From contig CANKYF010000006.1 in the NCBI GenBank assembly GCA_947487895.1, positions 62,001-126,000 of the forward strand: 64,000 nucleotides of DNA, written 5' to 3'. Below are positions 36,391 through 46,000 of the stretch, in pieces (the stretch's first letter is position 1; each line of letters starts with the position of its first letter). Made by a program: the position numbers and the translations under genes. This DNA is from an uncultured Flavobacteriaceae bacterium. GTDB taxonomy: Bacteria; Bacteroidota; Bacteroidia; Flavobacteriales; Flavobacteriaceae. Below the pieces are notes generated by a model. The model was not told the DNA's origin, searched no databases, and was given only the letters and a program-made list of their open reading frames with translations.

Positions 36391-38628
36391 ATGAAAAACA
36401 TATTATATATATTATTAATAGTTCCCTTATTAACATTTTCTCAAGAAGAGATTAGTGGAATGATAATGGAAGCTAATAACAAAAAAGAACATATTCCTTT
36501 AGCTGGAGCCAATGTGTATTGGTTGAATTCAACTATAGGAACAGTAACCGATATTGATGGTAAATTCACATTACCTTACTCAAAAGAGTATACTAAATTG
36601 GTAATAAGTTATGTAGGTTTTAAAACAGATACCATCACCGTTTTAGAACCAAAATTTATTAATTATTGGTTACAGTCAACAGATAATTTGGAAGAAGTGA
36701 CTGTTACATCCAGAAAACAATCAACAGCAAAATCGTATTTAAAAGCGACTAATACATTTACAGTAAGTAGAGATGAACTGTTAAAAGCAGCTTGCTGTAA
36801 TTTATCAGAGAGTTTTGAAACGAATCCGTCTATAGATGTAAATTTTGCAGATGCCGTTACGGGAACAAGACAGATAAAAATGTTAGGATTAACAAGTCCG
36901 TATATTTTAATAGCCACAGAAAATATTCCGTCTATTCGTGGAGCATCGCAAGCTTTTGGGCTTAGTTTTATTCCGGGAACTTGGGTAGAAAGTATTCAAG
37001 TAACCAAAGGAGCTGGGAGTGTAGTGAATGGTTATGAAAGTATAGCGGGCCAAATTAATACAGAATTAGTAAAACCATCTACAGATGATAAGTTGTTTGT
37101 TAATTTATACGGAGCTAGTAGTGAGCGCTTAGAATTAAATACACATATAAATACAAGGGTGACAGATAAATGGGATACTGGGATATATATTCATGGAAAT
37201 ACTCATCAGCAACATCACGATGTGAATAATGATGGATTTTTAGATATGCCTTTATACAATCAAATTAATGTGATGAACCGTTGGCAATATACAAATGCCG
37301 AAAAAGGGCTGGTTAGTTTCATCAATTTCAAATTCTTAAATGACGAAAAACAAACGGGGCAACTTAATTTTAATCCAGATATTGATAAATTAACTACTAA
37401 TTCATGGGGTGGTGAAATTGATACGAAGCGTTATGAGATTTCGGCAAAATTAGGATATGTGAATCCAGAAATACCTTATCAAAGTTTAGGTGTTCAAGTG
37501 GCGTTTAGTAGTCATGAGCAAGACTCGTATTTTGGTTTAAATCTGTATGACATTAAGCATAACAGTTTATATACAAATGCTATTTATAATTCTATAATTA
37601 GCGATTCTCGTCATAAAATAAAAACGGGAGTAAGTTACACTTATGACCATTATGATGAGTTTGTAAACACACTTGATTATGAAAGAACCGAAAATTCTGT
37701 TGGTGCTTTTTTTGAATATAATTATGACAATTTAGAAAAACTAAACCTTACAGCTGGTATTAGAATAGATCATCATAATTTATTAGGAACCTTTGTAACA
37801 CCAAGGTTGCATTTAAGATATACCACTTGGGAAAAATCTGCATTTAGAGCATCTATAGGTAGAGGTAAGAGAAGTGCCAATATTTTTGCTGAAAATCAGA
37901 ATATATTTTCAACATCCAGAGCAATTAATGTAGTAAATGCCAATGGAAATATTTACGGATTAGACCCTGAAATAGCTTGGAATTATGGAGTGTCATTACT
38001 TCAAGGGTTTAATCTCTTTGGAAGAAAGGCAGATATAACATTGGATTATTATAAAACCGATTTTGAGAATCAAGTAGTAGTAGACTATGAAAATCCAACA
38101 GAAGTGAGTTTTTATAATTTACAAGGAGAAAGTTATGCGAATAGTTTTCAAGCAGAAATAAATTATAATGCTTTTGAAGGTTTTGATTTAAGGTTGGCTT
38201 ATAAATTTTACGAAGTGAAAACACAGTATAACTCAGGTAAATTAGATAAGCCATTAATACCTAAACATCGGTTTTTTGCTAATGTGGGTTATAAAACTAT
38301 TAAAAAAGACAATGGTTCACAATGGAAGTTTGATACAACCTTTAACTGGTTGAGTAGGCAACGATTTTCATCAACAATATCCAACCCAGTCCAATATCAA
38401 TTACCTAAATATACACCAACATTAGCAACCTTAAATGTGCAACTAACTAAGGTGTTTTCTCCTAAATTTGAAGTATATTTAGGAGGAGAGAATATCACCA
38501 ATGTGAGGCAGCCAAATCCAATTTTAGGAGTAGATGATCCTTTTGGATCAAATTTTGATACTACCTTTGTGTATGGGCCTATTTTTGGAAGTATGTATTA
38601 TACAGGCTTAAGGTTTAAAATTGAGTAA
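36391..38628 (+). CDS. TonB-dependent receptor (probably metal related)
   Basis: 745 residues. A signal peptide (MKNILYILLIVPLLTFSQ) is followed by a carboxypeptidase-regulatory-like domain (about 20-100: GANVYWLNSTIGTVTDIDGKFTLP), a plug domain (about 110-230, with the odd AACCNLSESFETNPSIDV double Cys and TGTRQIKMLGL), and a beta barrel to the end. It imports a ligand across the outer membrane using TonB energy. The neighbours suggest copper or another soft metal; that substrate is inferred. Confidence 0.88.
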   Translation: MKNILYILLIVPLLTFSQEEISGMIMEANNKKEHIPLAGANVYWLNSTIGTVTDIDGKFTLPYSKEYTKLVISYVGFKTDTITVLEPKFINYWLQSTDNLEEVTVTSRKQSTAKSYLKATNTFTVSRDELLKAACCNLSESFETNPSIDVNFADAVTGTRQIKMLGLTSPYILIATENIPSIRGASQAFGLSFIPGTWVESIQVTKGAGSVVNGYESIAGQINTELVKPSTDDKLFVNLYGASSERLELNTHINTRVTDKWDTGIYIHGNTHQQHHDVNNDGFLDMPLYNQINVMNRWQYTNAEKGLVSFINFKFLNDEKQTGQLNFNPDIDKLTTNSWGGEIDTKRYEISAKLGYVNPEIPYQSLGVQVAFSSHEQDSYFGLNLYDIKHNSLYTNAIYNSIISDSRHKIKTGVSYTYDHYDEFVNTLDYERTENSVGAFFEYNYDNLEKLNLTAGIRIDHHNLLGTFVTPRLHLRYTTWEKSAFRASIGRGKRSANIFAENQNIFSTSRAINVVNANGNIYGLDPEIAWNYGVSLLQGFNLFGRKADITLDYYKTDFENQVVVDYENPTEVSFYNLQGESYANSFQAEINYNAFEGFDLRLAYKFYEVKTQYNSGKLDKPLIPKHRFFANVGYKTIKKDNGSQWKFDTTFNWLSRQRFSSTISNPVQYQLPKYTPTLATLNVQLTKVFSPKFEVYLGGENITNVRQPNPILGVDDPFGSNFDTTFVYGPIFGSMYYTGLRFKIE

Positions 38629-38633
38629 AATTT

Positions 38634-38743
38634 GTCATTCTGAACAAAGTGATGAATCTGGAAAAGATACTTGGACTGTACTAAGCATAACAGAAATAAA
38701 ACAATTAAAATTAAATTAGATTCCCGCCTTCGCGGGAATGACA
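38634..38743. repeat. Intergenic repeat with ATTCCCGC palindrome
   Basis: It starts TTTGTCATTCTGAACAAAGTGA and ends with a palindrome, GATTCCCGCCTTCGCGGGAATGACA (split here: GATTCCCGCC at 38719, GCGGGAATGACA to 38743). The end matches the element at 53577-53598. The first ATG of the next frame (38738) lies inside it, so that gene really starts later. Confidence 0.6.
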
Positions 38744-38758
38744 AAAAAGATTAAAAAC

Positions 38759-39124
38759 ATGAAAAAAATAGTAACAGTAGCATTAATGCTAATAGCAACA
38801 GTAACATTTGCACAAAACAAAAATGCAAGAGCCTCAATGGAAGTAGATGGTGTTTGTTTAATGTGCAAAAGCCGTATTGAGAAAGCAAGCTTAAATACAA
38901 AAGGTGTAAAGTCTGCTGTATGGAATGTGAAAACTCATGAGTTAAAATTGATTTACGATGAACGTAAAACAAATTTAGAAACTATAGAAAATAATATTTT
39001 AGCAGTAGGTCATGATGTAAAAGAAAAGAAAGCAACAGATGAAGCTTATAATTCTGTTCATCCATGTTGTAAATATAGAGATGAAGATGTGAAGGGCGCT
39101 CACAACGAAACGCCTAAGCAATAA
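38759..39124 (+). CDS. Periplasmic heavy-metal-associated (HMA) protein
   Basis: 121 residues from ATG 38759; the ATG at 38738 is inside a repeat. Signal peptide MKKIVTVALMLIATVTFAQ, then one HMA domain with VDGVCLMCKSRIE (CxxC metal site), and a tail with HPCC. It probably binds a soft metal such as copper in the periplasm, working with the TonB receptor and HMA-MauE protein upstream. Confidence 0.87.
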   Translation: MKKIVTVALMLIATVTFAQNKNARASMEVDGVCLMCKSRIEKASLNTKGVKSAVWNVKTHELKLIYDERKTNLETIENNILAVGHDVKEKKATDEAYNSVHPCCKYRDEDVKGAHNETPKQ

Positions 39125-39138
39125 GTTTTATTAATTAT

Positions 39139-40455
39139 ATGACAGATATTTCAATATTCTGGTTTAGAAGAGATTTAAGACTTCAAGATAATATAGCATT
39201 AAACAAAGCACTTTCAAATAGTAAGAAAGTGCTTTGTGTTTTTATTTTTGATGAAAACATTCTAAATGAATTACCTGAAGATGATGCTAGAGTGAATTTT
39301 ATTTATGACAGACTCTACCTCATACATTCCGAACTTAAAAAATTTGGTTCTTCGCTTTTAATTTATAAAGGTACTCCTGTTGATATTTGGGGTAAGCTTA
39401 TTCAAAAGTTTAATGTTAAAAGTGTTTTTGCAAATAAAGATTATGAACCTTATGCAAGAAAACGAGATGCCGATATTAAGACGCTTTTAAATGAAAATGA
39501 AATAGCATTTAATTCGTTTAAGGATCAGGTAATTCATGAAAAGCATGATGTTTTAAAAGCGGATGGGACACCATATACTGTTTTTACACCATACAAGAGA
39601 AAATGGCTTGAGATTTACAAACCAGTAGCTCCTGAAAATTTATCAAAAGTAGATAGTTTCTTAAAGATAGAAATTGATTTCCCAACTAGGGAAGCTTTAG
39701 GTTTTAAAGCTTCATCGATAAAGGTGAAAGATTATAATTTATCAGGATTAAACGAATATCAACAGAAAAGAGATTTTCCTGATGCTGATATTACTAGTTA
39801 TTTAAGTCCGCACTTACGTTTTGGCACAGTAAGCGTTAGACAAATCATAGCTCAATTAGGTGAAGAAGATGATGTTTTTCTAAGTGAATTGATATGGCGG
39901 GAGTTTTTTATGCAAATATTGTATCATTTCCCTCAGGTAGTAACCAATAATTTTAAACCAAAGTATGATAGTGTAAAATGGTTAAATGATAAAACTGATT
40001 TTAAAAAATGGTGTGAAGGTAAAACGGGTTACCCAATGGTAGATGCTGGTATGCGTCAACTTAATAAAACGGGATATATGCACAATCGCGTTAGAATGAT
40101 AACGGCGGGGTTTTTATGTAAGCACTTGTTAATAGATTGGAAATGGGGTGAAGCCTATTTTGCTAAAAAATTATTAGATTATGAGTTGTCTGCTAATAAT
40201 GGTAATTGGCAATGGGCGGCAGGTACAGGTTGTGATGCTGCGCCTTATTTTAGAATTTTTAACCCCATAGAACAGTTGAGAAAGTTTGATAAAAACCTAG
40301 CCTATGTAAAAAAATGGATTCCAGAGTATGGAACTTTAGAATACCCTGAACCTATCGTTGAACATAAATTTGCTAGAAAACGTGCTTTGGAAACTTATAA
40401 AGTGGGGTTAGAAGGAGTTGATAAAAATGCGGGTAAACAAAAAACGCTATTCTGA
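39139..40455 (+). CDS. phrB: Deoxyribodipyrimidine photolyase (cryptochrome/photolyase family)
   Basis: 438 residues. The N-terminal alpha/beta antenna domain starts FWFRRDLRLQDN. The C-terminal FAD-binding domain has SPHLRFGTVSVRQI, ELIWREFFMQIL, GKTGYPMVDAGMRQLNKTGYMHNRVRM and NGNWQWAAGTGCDAAPYFRIFNP. It uses blue light to split pyrimidine dimers. Class I CPD photolyase is the best reading. It starts 14 bp after the HMA gene. Confidence 0.93.
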   Translation: MTDISIFWFRRDLRLQDNIALNKALSNSKKVLCVFIFDENILNELPEDDARVNFIYDRLYLIHSELKKFGSSLLIYKGTPVDIWGKLIQKFNVKSVFANKDYEPYARKRDADIKTLLNENEIAFNSFKDQVIHEKHDVLKADGTPYTVFTPYKRKWLEIYKPVAPENLSKVDSFLKIEIDFPTREALGFKASSIKVKDYNLSGLNEYQQKRDFPDADITSYLSPHLRFGTVSVRQIIAQLGEEDDVFLSELIWREFFMQILYHFPQVVTNNFKPKYDSVKWLNDKTDFKKWCEGKTGYPMVDAGMRQLNKTGYMHNRVRMITAGFLCKHLLIDWKWGEAYFAKKLLDYELSANNGNWQWAAGTGCDAAPYFRIFNPIEQLRKFDKNLAYVKKWIPEYGTLEYPEPIVEHKFARKRALETYKVGLEGVDKNAGKQKTLF

Positions 40456-40470
40456 TTTTTAATTAATGTT

Positions 40471-43400
40471 TTACCAAATTCTAAAATTGTTATAAATATT
40501 ATTGTGCCTTACTAAAGGAATATTCTTTTGGAGTTTGTTATTAAAAGGATCTTTTTGATTTTGTATGGTACAATATTGAATAATTTCATTACAAAATTCT
40601 TCAACTGTTATTTCTTTTTTAGAATTAATTAAGTTTAGTATTGATAGTGTTATTAAGCCATTACCTTTTGTGTTACTTTCATAATATTTGTTAGTCCCTT
40701 CTGATGCAGAAATAACAGTGGTTCCATTAGTTAATTTAAGGTCTTCAAAAACTGTTCTCATTAAATTAATGGCTTCTATTTCCTTTATTGTGCTTGCATT
40801 AAAAATTTCTCCGGAATAACATGTGTTTAATATTAGTAATCTATTTCTAGATTTAGTATTGCCTAACAATTCATCAAAATCATTGTAGTTTATACCAGTT
40901 TCAGTAATATTCTTTAGTGATGAGTTGCTAGTACAAAAGAAGTATTCATTTTCTTTTAATAAGGCATGCCCAGATACAAAAAATAAAATGACATCATTTT
41001 CTTTTGCTTGTGATAAAAAAGCTGAGATTTGTTTTATACTATTTTTAGTTACTTGATTATCTGTAAGCGTTAGACGTTTTATAGTATTAGAAGATGTTTT
41101 TTTGAAGGCTTCTGTTAAGGTATAGGCGTCTTTTGATGAATTGGGTGTGTCATTTAAGTATTGATATTTAGAGACTCCTAGAGATACTATAAATAAATTG
41201 CTAATCTCTTTAAGACCTACATATTCAATATTTAGTTCTTCTTTGAATGATGATATTCCTTTTTCATTTATTACAGAGATTAATATTTTGTTTTTACCAT
41301 TAGATAGCTTTAAGGGGACAATGGTTGAAAACTCTTTTTTACTTATAAGCTTATTTGTTAAGTTTTTAATAATAACTCCATTTACACTAAGTTGTAATTT
41401 TTCAAGGTTATACAAGTTGTCTAGTGCTTTAATATTTATATTAATTGTAGAGTTATTTGTTTTATTAGGTATTAAAGCTTTATTGATAATTGTAAGTTCA
41501 GGTGTATGAAAACCTGATTCTAACTCTTCTTCTTTCTTATTGATGCGTTCTAACCTTTTTTTATGGGCTAGTTTATATAATTCTTTATTATTTATAATAC
41601 TATCACCTAAGGTTTCTTTTATTGATTCAATTACTATATCTGGTCTATTGTATTTTAAATCAAATTGTTCAAAATTATATATTTTATTATTCTTAGACAG
41701 AGATAATAACTCATAACCTTTACTTTTATTAAAATAATAATTATTGGGTAAAACAATTATGTTACTCTTATTGTCTTTGTGATAATACTTATCGTAGATT
41801 TTATTTTTTAGTGTGTTGTGGTAAAATGATAAGTTGGCATTAGAGGAGGTAACGAATAGGTTTTTCTTTTTGAGAAAGTCAATATGACTTATGGAATTGT
41901 TAATTAGTTGAGTTTTTCCAGTATTCAAATCTAATAATATAGTTTTTGGTTGTCCAGAAAGTAGAACCTGATGGTTATTTATTAAAATAACTTTATTATT
42001 ATTTAATGTTTGTTTTTCATTGAGAACAAAATGTTTTTCGACTTTATAGGACTCTGAGTTGATAATTTTTATATCAATGTTGTCATTTTTCTTTTTAAAA
42101 GAGAAATAATTGTTTGTTGAGGGTATTATTTCGGAAATTCCATTTACTTCTTTTGGTAAAGTTTTTAGAGTTTTGAGTTTTATATCATAAATATAATTTG
42201 TAAACTCTTCATAAAAATCTAACTTACCAACTACAGGGGCATTTAATGCGCTTATTAATATTTTATTTTTGGAGTTAATAAAACTAATTTTTGATATCGC
42301 AAAAGAAGGAACTTCAATTTCATCTACTAAATGTATGTTATTAGTAGTTTTAAATAATTTAATTGTAGTTATTTGTTTGTCTGGTTTTCCGTTAATTTTA
42401 TATGTCTTATTAGTTATGTGTTTCATTAAATCAGAGAATAATTGTTCTGAATTAACTTTTTTGTTTTTAGATAAAGAAGAGAATGCTTTTGCGGCACTTT
42501 CTAATTCTGTAGATGCTATATAATCTAAATTATGACTTGTAAAACAGTTGCTAAAAGAAGTTTTTTGGGTTGGAATTGAATCTAAAACTTTAAAAGGTTT
42601 AATACTCCATAATTTTATAGAATTGTTGGTTTTAGTAATAAACCGATTCCTTGTTTTACTAACTCTAATATTAAAATGTGTATTTTCCCTTATAAGATCT
42701 ATCGTTTCTTGATTTTTATAATCAAAGTGTTCTAAATAATTACCCCTTTTATAAATAATAGTAGAGTCTGAAGTGAAAAATGGATAAGAAACTTTAGCTA
42801 AATTTGATTGGAATATTTCATTAGTGTTGTATTGATAATTCCATACACGAATTGTTTTATGTTCTGATATGCTATAATATACTTCTTTTTTCTTTGGGTC
42901 AATATGAATAATGGCCAAACGAGTTAATGGTTTTAGTAAAGGTATATCAAGATCCTCATTATTATTAACATTGTCGGTTTTTAATTTATTAATACATTTT
43001 CCAGTTTTAATGTCCCATATATAAATATATCTATTTTCATCTGAAGTTAAAATAGTTTCAGAATCCACAATTAAAGTCTCATTAAAAACAGTATGATGAC
43101 TTAATATATTTGTGGTTTGGTTTGTTGTAGCATTATACAATTCTATGTAAGATCTATGGTTGGGGTTTATGTTTCCAGTTCTTTTAGATCTAGATAGTGA
43201 TTGCATAAATTTGCAGTTTGCAAATAACCCCTTTTCTAGATTCCAACTTGAAGCATTTACTTTAAATCCTACTTTAGAAGCCAACGACATGTTAAGATCA
43301 AAACCTGTTGATGTAACTTCCTTTTCAATTATATAAGAACTTAAATTCCATTTTTGATATATTACAGGGGCATTATACGTCAGATCATTCCCTTTAAGTA

Positions 43401-44007
43401 CAAAAAAGAACTTATTATCATTAGAAAATTCAAAATCTATTATTTTAATAAAATAACTTTTTTCAAGAGAGATGCTTTTTAGTATTGAAATAGTATTACC
43501 CTTAATTTCATAAATTTGTATACCATACTCTCTATGAATTACGGCAAATTTATCTCCACTTCTATTGAATTTTATTTTAGTAAAAGTATCTATGAAATTA
43601 TTTGTGCTAGATTCTAATATTCCAAAAGGTTCACTCTTTTGATTTTTGTATAATTCTATAGAATACTGTTTTTTATTTTCTTTTGTATGCTTTAAAAGTG
43701 CATATGTGTTTCCTGTATAATTTATAGCGTATTTAGCGATACTTTCTTTTAAATCTATTTTTTTTTTAGACATGATTCTTCTAGAATTGGTATCCCATAT
43801 TTCTAATTGATTTTTAGTTAAAATGATCAATTTAGATTTGTCTCCATTTAATTTAAAGTCTATGCCTAAAGCCTTTGAATTACGATTTATTGAAAATTCT
43901 GAAACAGGTTTTTGCACTACAATGGTTTCTTGGTTTTGAGAAAATGAATTAAAGAAAAAAAGAAAGAAAAATATTGAGAATAGGTAAGGTGCTGTTCTAA
44001 ATTGCAT
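40471..44007 (-). CDS. Exported caspase-family protease with propeller-like N-terminal region
   Basis: 1178 residues. Signal peptide TAPYLFSIFFFLFFFNSFSQ, then about 750 residues of repeated WD/propeller-like strands (for example KLIILTKNQLEIWDTNSRR; RYIYIWDIKTGKCINKL; IRVWNYQY). A beta domain follows, and a C-terminal caspase fold (about 940-1178) with the His-Cys dyad at His1014 (FVSGHALL) and Cys1063 (LILNTCYSGE). Export argues for a periplasmic or surface role rather than cytoplasmic suicide. It is last in a leftward unit with 44090 and 44791, and a 19-bp motif lies 55 bp before its start. Confidence 0.85.
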   Translation of the reverse strand: MQFRTAPYLFSIFFFLFFFNSFSQNQETIVVQKPVSEFSINRNSKALGIDFKLNGDKSKLIILTKNQLEIWDTNSRRIMSKKKIDLKESIAKYAINYTGNTYALLKHTKENKKQYSIELYKNQKSEPFGILESSTNNFIDTFTKIKFNRSGDKFAVIHREYGIQIYEIKGNTISILKSISLEKSYFIKIIDFEFSNDNKFFFVLKGNDLTYNAPVIYQKWNLSSYIIEKEVTSTGFDLNMSLASKVGFKVNASSWNLEKGLFANCKFMQSLSRSKRTGNINPNHRSYIELYNATTNQTTNILSHHTVFNETLIVDSETILTSDENRYIYIWDIKTGKCINKLKTDNVNNNEDLDIPLLKPLTRLAIIHIDPKKKEVYYSISEHKTIRVWNYQYNTNEIFQSNLAKVSYPFFTSDSTIIYKRGNYLEHFDYKNQETIDLIRENTHFNIRVSKTRNRFITKTNNSIKLWSIKPFKVLDSIPTQKTSFSNCFTSHNLDYIASTELESAAKAFSSLSKNKKVNSEQLFSDLMKHITNKTYKINGKPDKQITTIKLFKTTNNIHLVDEIEVPSFAISKISFINSKNKILISALNAPVVGKLDFYEEFTNYIYDIKLKTLKTLPKEVNGISEIIPSTNNYFSFKKKNDNIDIKIINSESYKVEKHFVLNEKQTLNNNKVILINNHQVLLSGQPKTILLDLNTGKTQLINNSISHIDFLKKKNLFVTSSNANLSFYHNTLKNKIYDKYYHKDNKSNIIVLPNNYYFNKSKGYELLSLSKNNKIYNFEQFDLKYNRPDIVIESIKETLGDSIINNKELYKLAHKKRLERINKKEEELESGFHTPELTIINKALIPNKTNNSTININIKALDNLYNLEKLQLSVNGVIIKNLTNKLISKKEFSTIVPLKLSNGKNKILISVINEKGISSFKEELNIEYVGLKEISNLFIVSLGVSKYQYLNDTPNSSKDAYTLTEAFKKTSSNTIKRLTLTDNQVTKNSIKQISAFLSQAKENDVILFFVSGHALLKENEYFFCTSNSSLKNITETGINYNDFDELLGNTKSRNRLLILNTCYSGEIFNASTIKEIEAINLMRTVFEDLKLTNGTTVISASEGTNKYYESNTKGNGLITLSILNLINSKKEITVEEFCNEIIQYCTIQNQKDPFNNKLQKNIPLVRHNNIYNNFRIW

Positions 44008-44062
44008 TCTGATTTGTTGAAAGGTGAGTATGTGTCAAAAGTAAAATGTTCTTAGACTGATT

Positions 44063-44081
44063 TTTTGCGATAAACCGCAAG
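44063..44081. promoter_or_regulatory. TTTTGCG-N5-CCGCAAG motif before the caspase gene
   Basis: TTTTGCGATAAACCGCAAG. It holds an inverted TTGCG-N6-CGCAA core and all 14 fixed bases are shared with 48698-48716, in front of the CsgG-like gene. It lies 55 bp upstream of the caspase start. There is no T-tract in the reading direction, so an operator is more likely than a terminator. Confidence 0.6.
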
Positions 44082-44089
44082 ACAGCTCA

Positions 44090-44785
44090 TTACATTTCTA
44101 CCATAAAAGGGCTGGAGTTAATAATTTGTCCATTTGAGAATATAAAATCTATGCGCATTAATACTTTTGTTTTTTCAAATGTACCATTCCAATGTGCTGA
44201 AGGGAAAAACCGTAAATTTAAAGCAAGCCCTCCATCTTTAATAGCATGTGTTTGATTGAGCTTGATTTTTTGATGTTGTTTTATTTTATGAATGTCTATA
44301 AATAATTTTTCTCTTTCATCTTTTTTATGAGCAAAATAGTTTTTGTCAGTACCATGAGATATTCTAGTGTTATAGATATAAACTGAAACCTCCTTAATAT
44401 GATAAATTGTATTATTGTCTTGGAGTTCAAAAGCAAATCTTAGCTCAGGTGAGGTTTGAATATATTTAACATAGCATAAATCTAAGTTAGAATCATTTTT
44501 ATCATTGTTAAAATCTTTATACGAATTTTTAACTTTCAATTCACATGTTTTACAAAATGTTATCAAATTCTTATCTGGAGCAAACTCAAAACTTCTAACA
44601 GTTTGAGGAAATTTAGCAAATAAGCTATCTGGTTCAACATAATTTTTAAAGACATCTTTAGTGTAGGTTTTTTCCTTGTAAAAATCGGAATGAAGTTCCA
44701 TGGCTAAAAAATTAACTTTTGGCTTGTCTTGAGCAAATGCATTAAGTTGAAAACATAAAATTGAGATAAATAATAAACGTTTCAT
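44090..44785 (-). CDS. Exported protein of unknown function
   Basis: 231 residues from ATG 44785, chosen because it gives the signal peptide MKRLLFISILCFQLNAFAQ; a longer frame begins at 44830. Not recognised. The mature part is mostly beta-like, with a CKTC pair near residue 85 and hydrophilic loops (KDFNNDKNDSN). It starts 5 bp after the stop of the membrane protein gene upstream and is followed by the caspase gene, so it belongs to that unit. Confidence 0.75.
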   Translation of the reverse strand: MKRLLFISILCFQLNAFAQDKPKVNFLAMELHSDFYKEKTYTKDVFKNYVEPDSLFAKFPQTVRSFEFAPDKNLITFCKTCELKVKNSYKDFNNDKNDSNLDLCYVKYIQTSPELRFAFELQDNNTIYHIKEVSVYIYNTRISHGTDKNYFAHKKDEREKLFIDIHKIKQHQKIKLNQTHAIKDGGLALNLRFFPSAHWNGTFEKTKVLMRIDFIFSNGQIINSSPFMVEM

Positions 44786-44790
44786 ATAAT

Positions 44791-45636
44791 CTAAATCTTT
44801 GATAAAACAATAGGTTGTATTGATTTCCAAAAAGGAGGAATCTCAATGGTTTCTATGCCTGGGTATTCTTCACCATAACCGTCATCGGTAGAAAAATAGT
44901 ATAATTGAGTCTTTCCTATAACTAATTTGATTTCTAGAGTATAGTTGTTTTGACTGTTAAGTTTTCCTAATTCGGTTTTTTGGCTTTCATCATCTATTTT
45001 AAAAACCGTAATGTTTAAGTTTTGATTAGAATGAATAGAAACTTTGCGGAAAGTAGTTTTATAAATACCTGCAAGTACTGCTAGTGATATCATTAAGAGT
45101 AAGACTGTTTTTTTTCTATTTCTTATGAATCTTTTTACAATTGTGTCTCTTGAGTTTGCTTTAGGAACTTTATTAGTAATATCCGTATTTTTTACTTGAG
45201 TATCCAAAGATGTTTTGTTATTTACTGTATCGTTTTCTTTTTCATCAGGCAAAAAAATAGAATCAATAATATCTTTTTTAATATCAGTTTTTTCAAAATG
45301 AGTTTTTATCTCATCAGGATATTCTTTTGCTATATTTTTAAAACGTTTTAAGTGATTTACATCAAAATAATAACAAGAAAGTATTTCAAGTGTAATTCTA
45401 TCAGGTAGCCCATAGTCTTCTACATTTTTACCAGTAAGCTTCTTTTCTAGGTTAAGAGCTCTTTTAATTGTTCTTTGACTCCTTGAATCTCCTTCTAGAG
45501 AGTCTTGATCGCTTATGAGTTTTGCAAGCTTGCTATCACTACCATTTGGGTTAGAACGTTTCCACTCTTTATTAATAGCATTTACGAGATAAATGAATGT
45601 TGGTATTTCCTCTTTTTTTAGCAATAAACTAGACAT
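44791..45636 (-). CDS. Single-pass membrane protein, unknown
   Basis: 281 residues from ATG 45636 (a longer frame reaches 45702). The N-terminal 110 residues are cytoplasmic and helical (FIYLVNAINKEWKRSNPNG; SDSKLAKLISDQ; RITLEILSCYYF). A basic stretch (KRFIRNRKKT) precedes one membrane helix (VLLLMISLAVLAGIY, near 178-195), and about 85 residues are periplasmic. The layout resembles one-component membrane-bound regulators, but no family was recognised. It is first in the caspase unit and divergent from the lipoprotein/kinase unit. Confidence 0.75.
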   Translation of the reverse strand: MSSLLLKKEEIPTFIYLVNAINKEWKRSNPNGSDSKLAKLISDQDSLEGDSRSQRTIKRALNLEKKLTGKNVEDYGLPDRITLEILSCYYFDVNHLKRFKNIAKEYPDEIKTHFEKTDIKKDIIDSIFLPDEKENDTVNNKTSLDTQVKNTDITNKVPKANSRDTIVKRFIRNRKKTVLLLMISLAVLAGIYKTTFRKVSIHSNQNLNITVFKIDDESQKTELGKLNSQNNYTLEIKLVIGKTQLYYFSTDDGYGEEYPGIETIEIPPFWKSIQPIVLSKI

Positions 45637-45692
45637 GTTTAAATATATAAAAATATGATGATTTAGGTGAGTTTTTATATACGGTAAAATAG

Positions 45693-45720
45693 ACATGTCC
45701 ATAGCCGTCCATACATGTCC
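45693..45720. promoter_or_regulatory. ACATGTCC direct repeats in the divergent promoter region
   Basis: ACATGTCC occurs at 45693-45700 and 45713-45720, exactly 20 bp apart (two helical turns), with a half-matching CCGTCCATA between them. Each first copy is within the palindrome GACATGTC. They lie 57 bp upstream of the membrane protein gene, in the 197-bp region shared with the lipoprotein/kinase unit. A candidate operator. Confidence 0.45.
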
Positions 45721-45791
45721 TATATAAATGAGAAATAATATACAATTTAGCCTTGTAATTACAAAAGAATCGCAGTGTGATTAAGTAAACA

Positions 45792-45803
45792 GAGAGGCCT
45801 CTC
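45792..45803. promoter_or_regulatory. Perfect palindrome GAGAGGCCTCTC in the lipoprotein leader
   Basis: A 12-bp perfect palindrome followed by ATTTTTC, 30 bp before the ATG of the 51-aa lipoprotein. It could be a protein-binding site or a short stem-loop in the leader. Function unknown. Confidence 0.35.
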
Positions 45804-45833
45804 ATTTTTCTAACATTTAAAAAGTTTAAAAAA

Positions 45834-45989
45834 ATGAGAACATTAAGTAAATTTTTATTTGGAATTTTAATGATGACTAATTTATGTTTAACATCTTGTA
45901 CCGAAACTAGTATTGATGAGGAAGAATTAGAAGTTTTAGCAACAGAAGGAGATGAAAATAAAAAACCTGTACCACCAGATGAGGATTAG
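45834..45989 (+). CDS. 51-aa putative lipoprotein
   Basis: A short frame with a convincing lipoprotein signal: MRTLSKFLFGILMMTNLCLTSC, with the lipobox LTSC. The mature peptide of about 30 residues is acidic (SIDEEELEVLATEGDENKK) and ends PVPPDED. A terminator follows 12 bp later. It is the first gene rightward from the shared promoter region, just before the sensor kinase. Not recognised. Confidence 0.7.
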   Translation: MRTLSKFLFGILMMTNLCLTSCTETSIDEEELEVLATEGDENKKPVPPDED

Positions 45990-46000
45990 GTCTATTTTTG

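Noticed and set aside
38738-38758. Upstream ATG for the HMA protein
   Set aside because: This ATG is part of the GGGAATGACA end of an intergenic repeat; the start at 38759 gives a clean signal peptide.
40471-44007. Caspase gene as a cytoplasmic anti-phage suicide effector
   Set aside because: It carries a clear signal peptide, and no nuclease, STAND or reverse transcriptase partner is adjacent.
44786-44830. Longer N terminus for the exported CxxC protein
   Set aside because: It would overlap the upstream gene and bury the signal peptide; ATG 44785 fits better.
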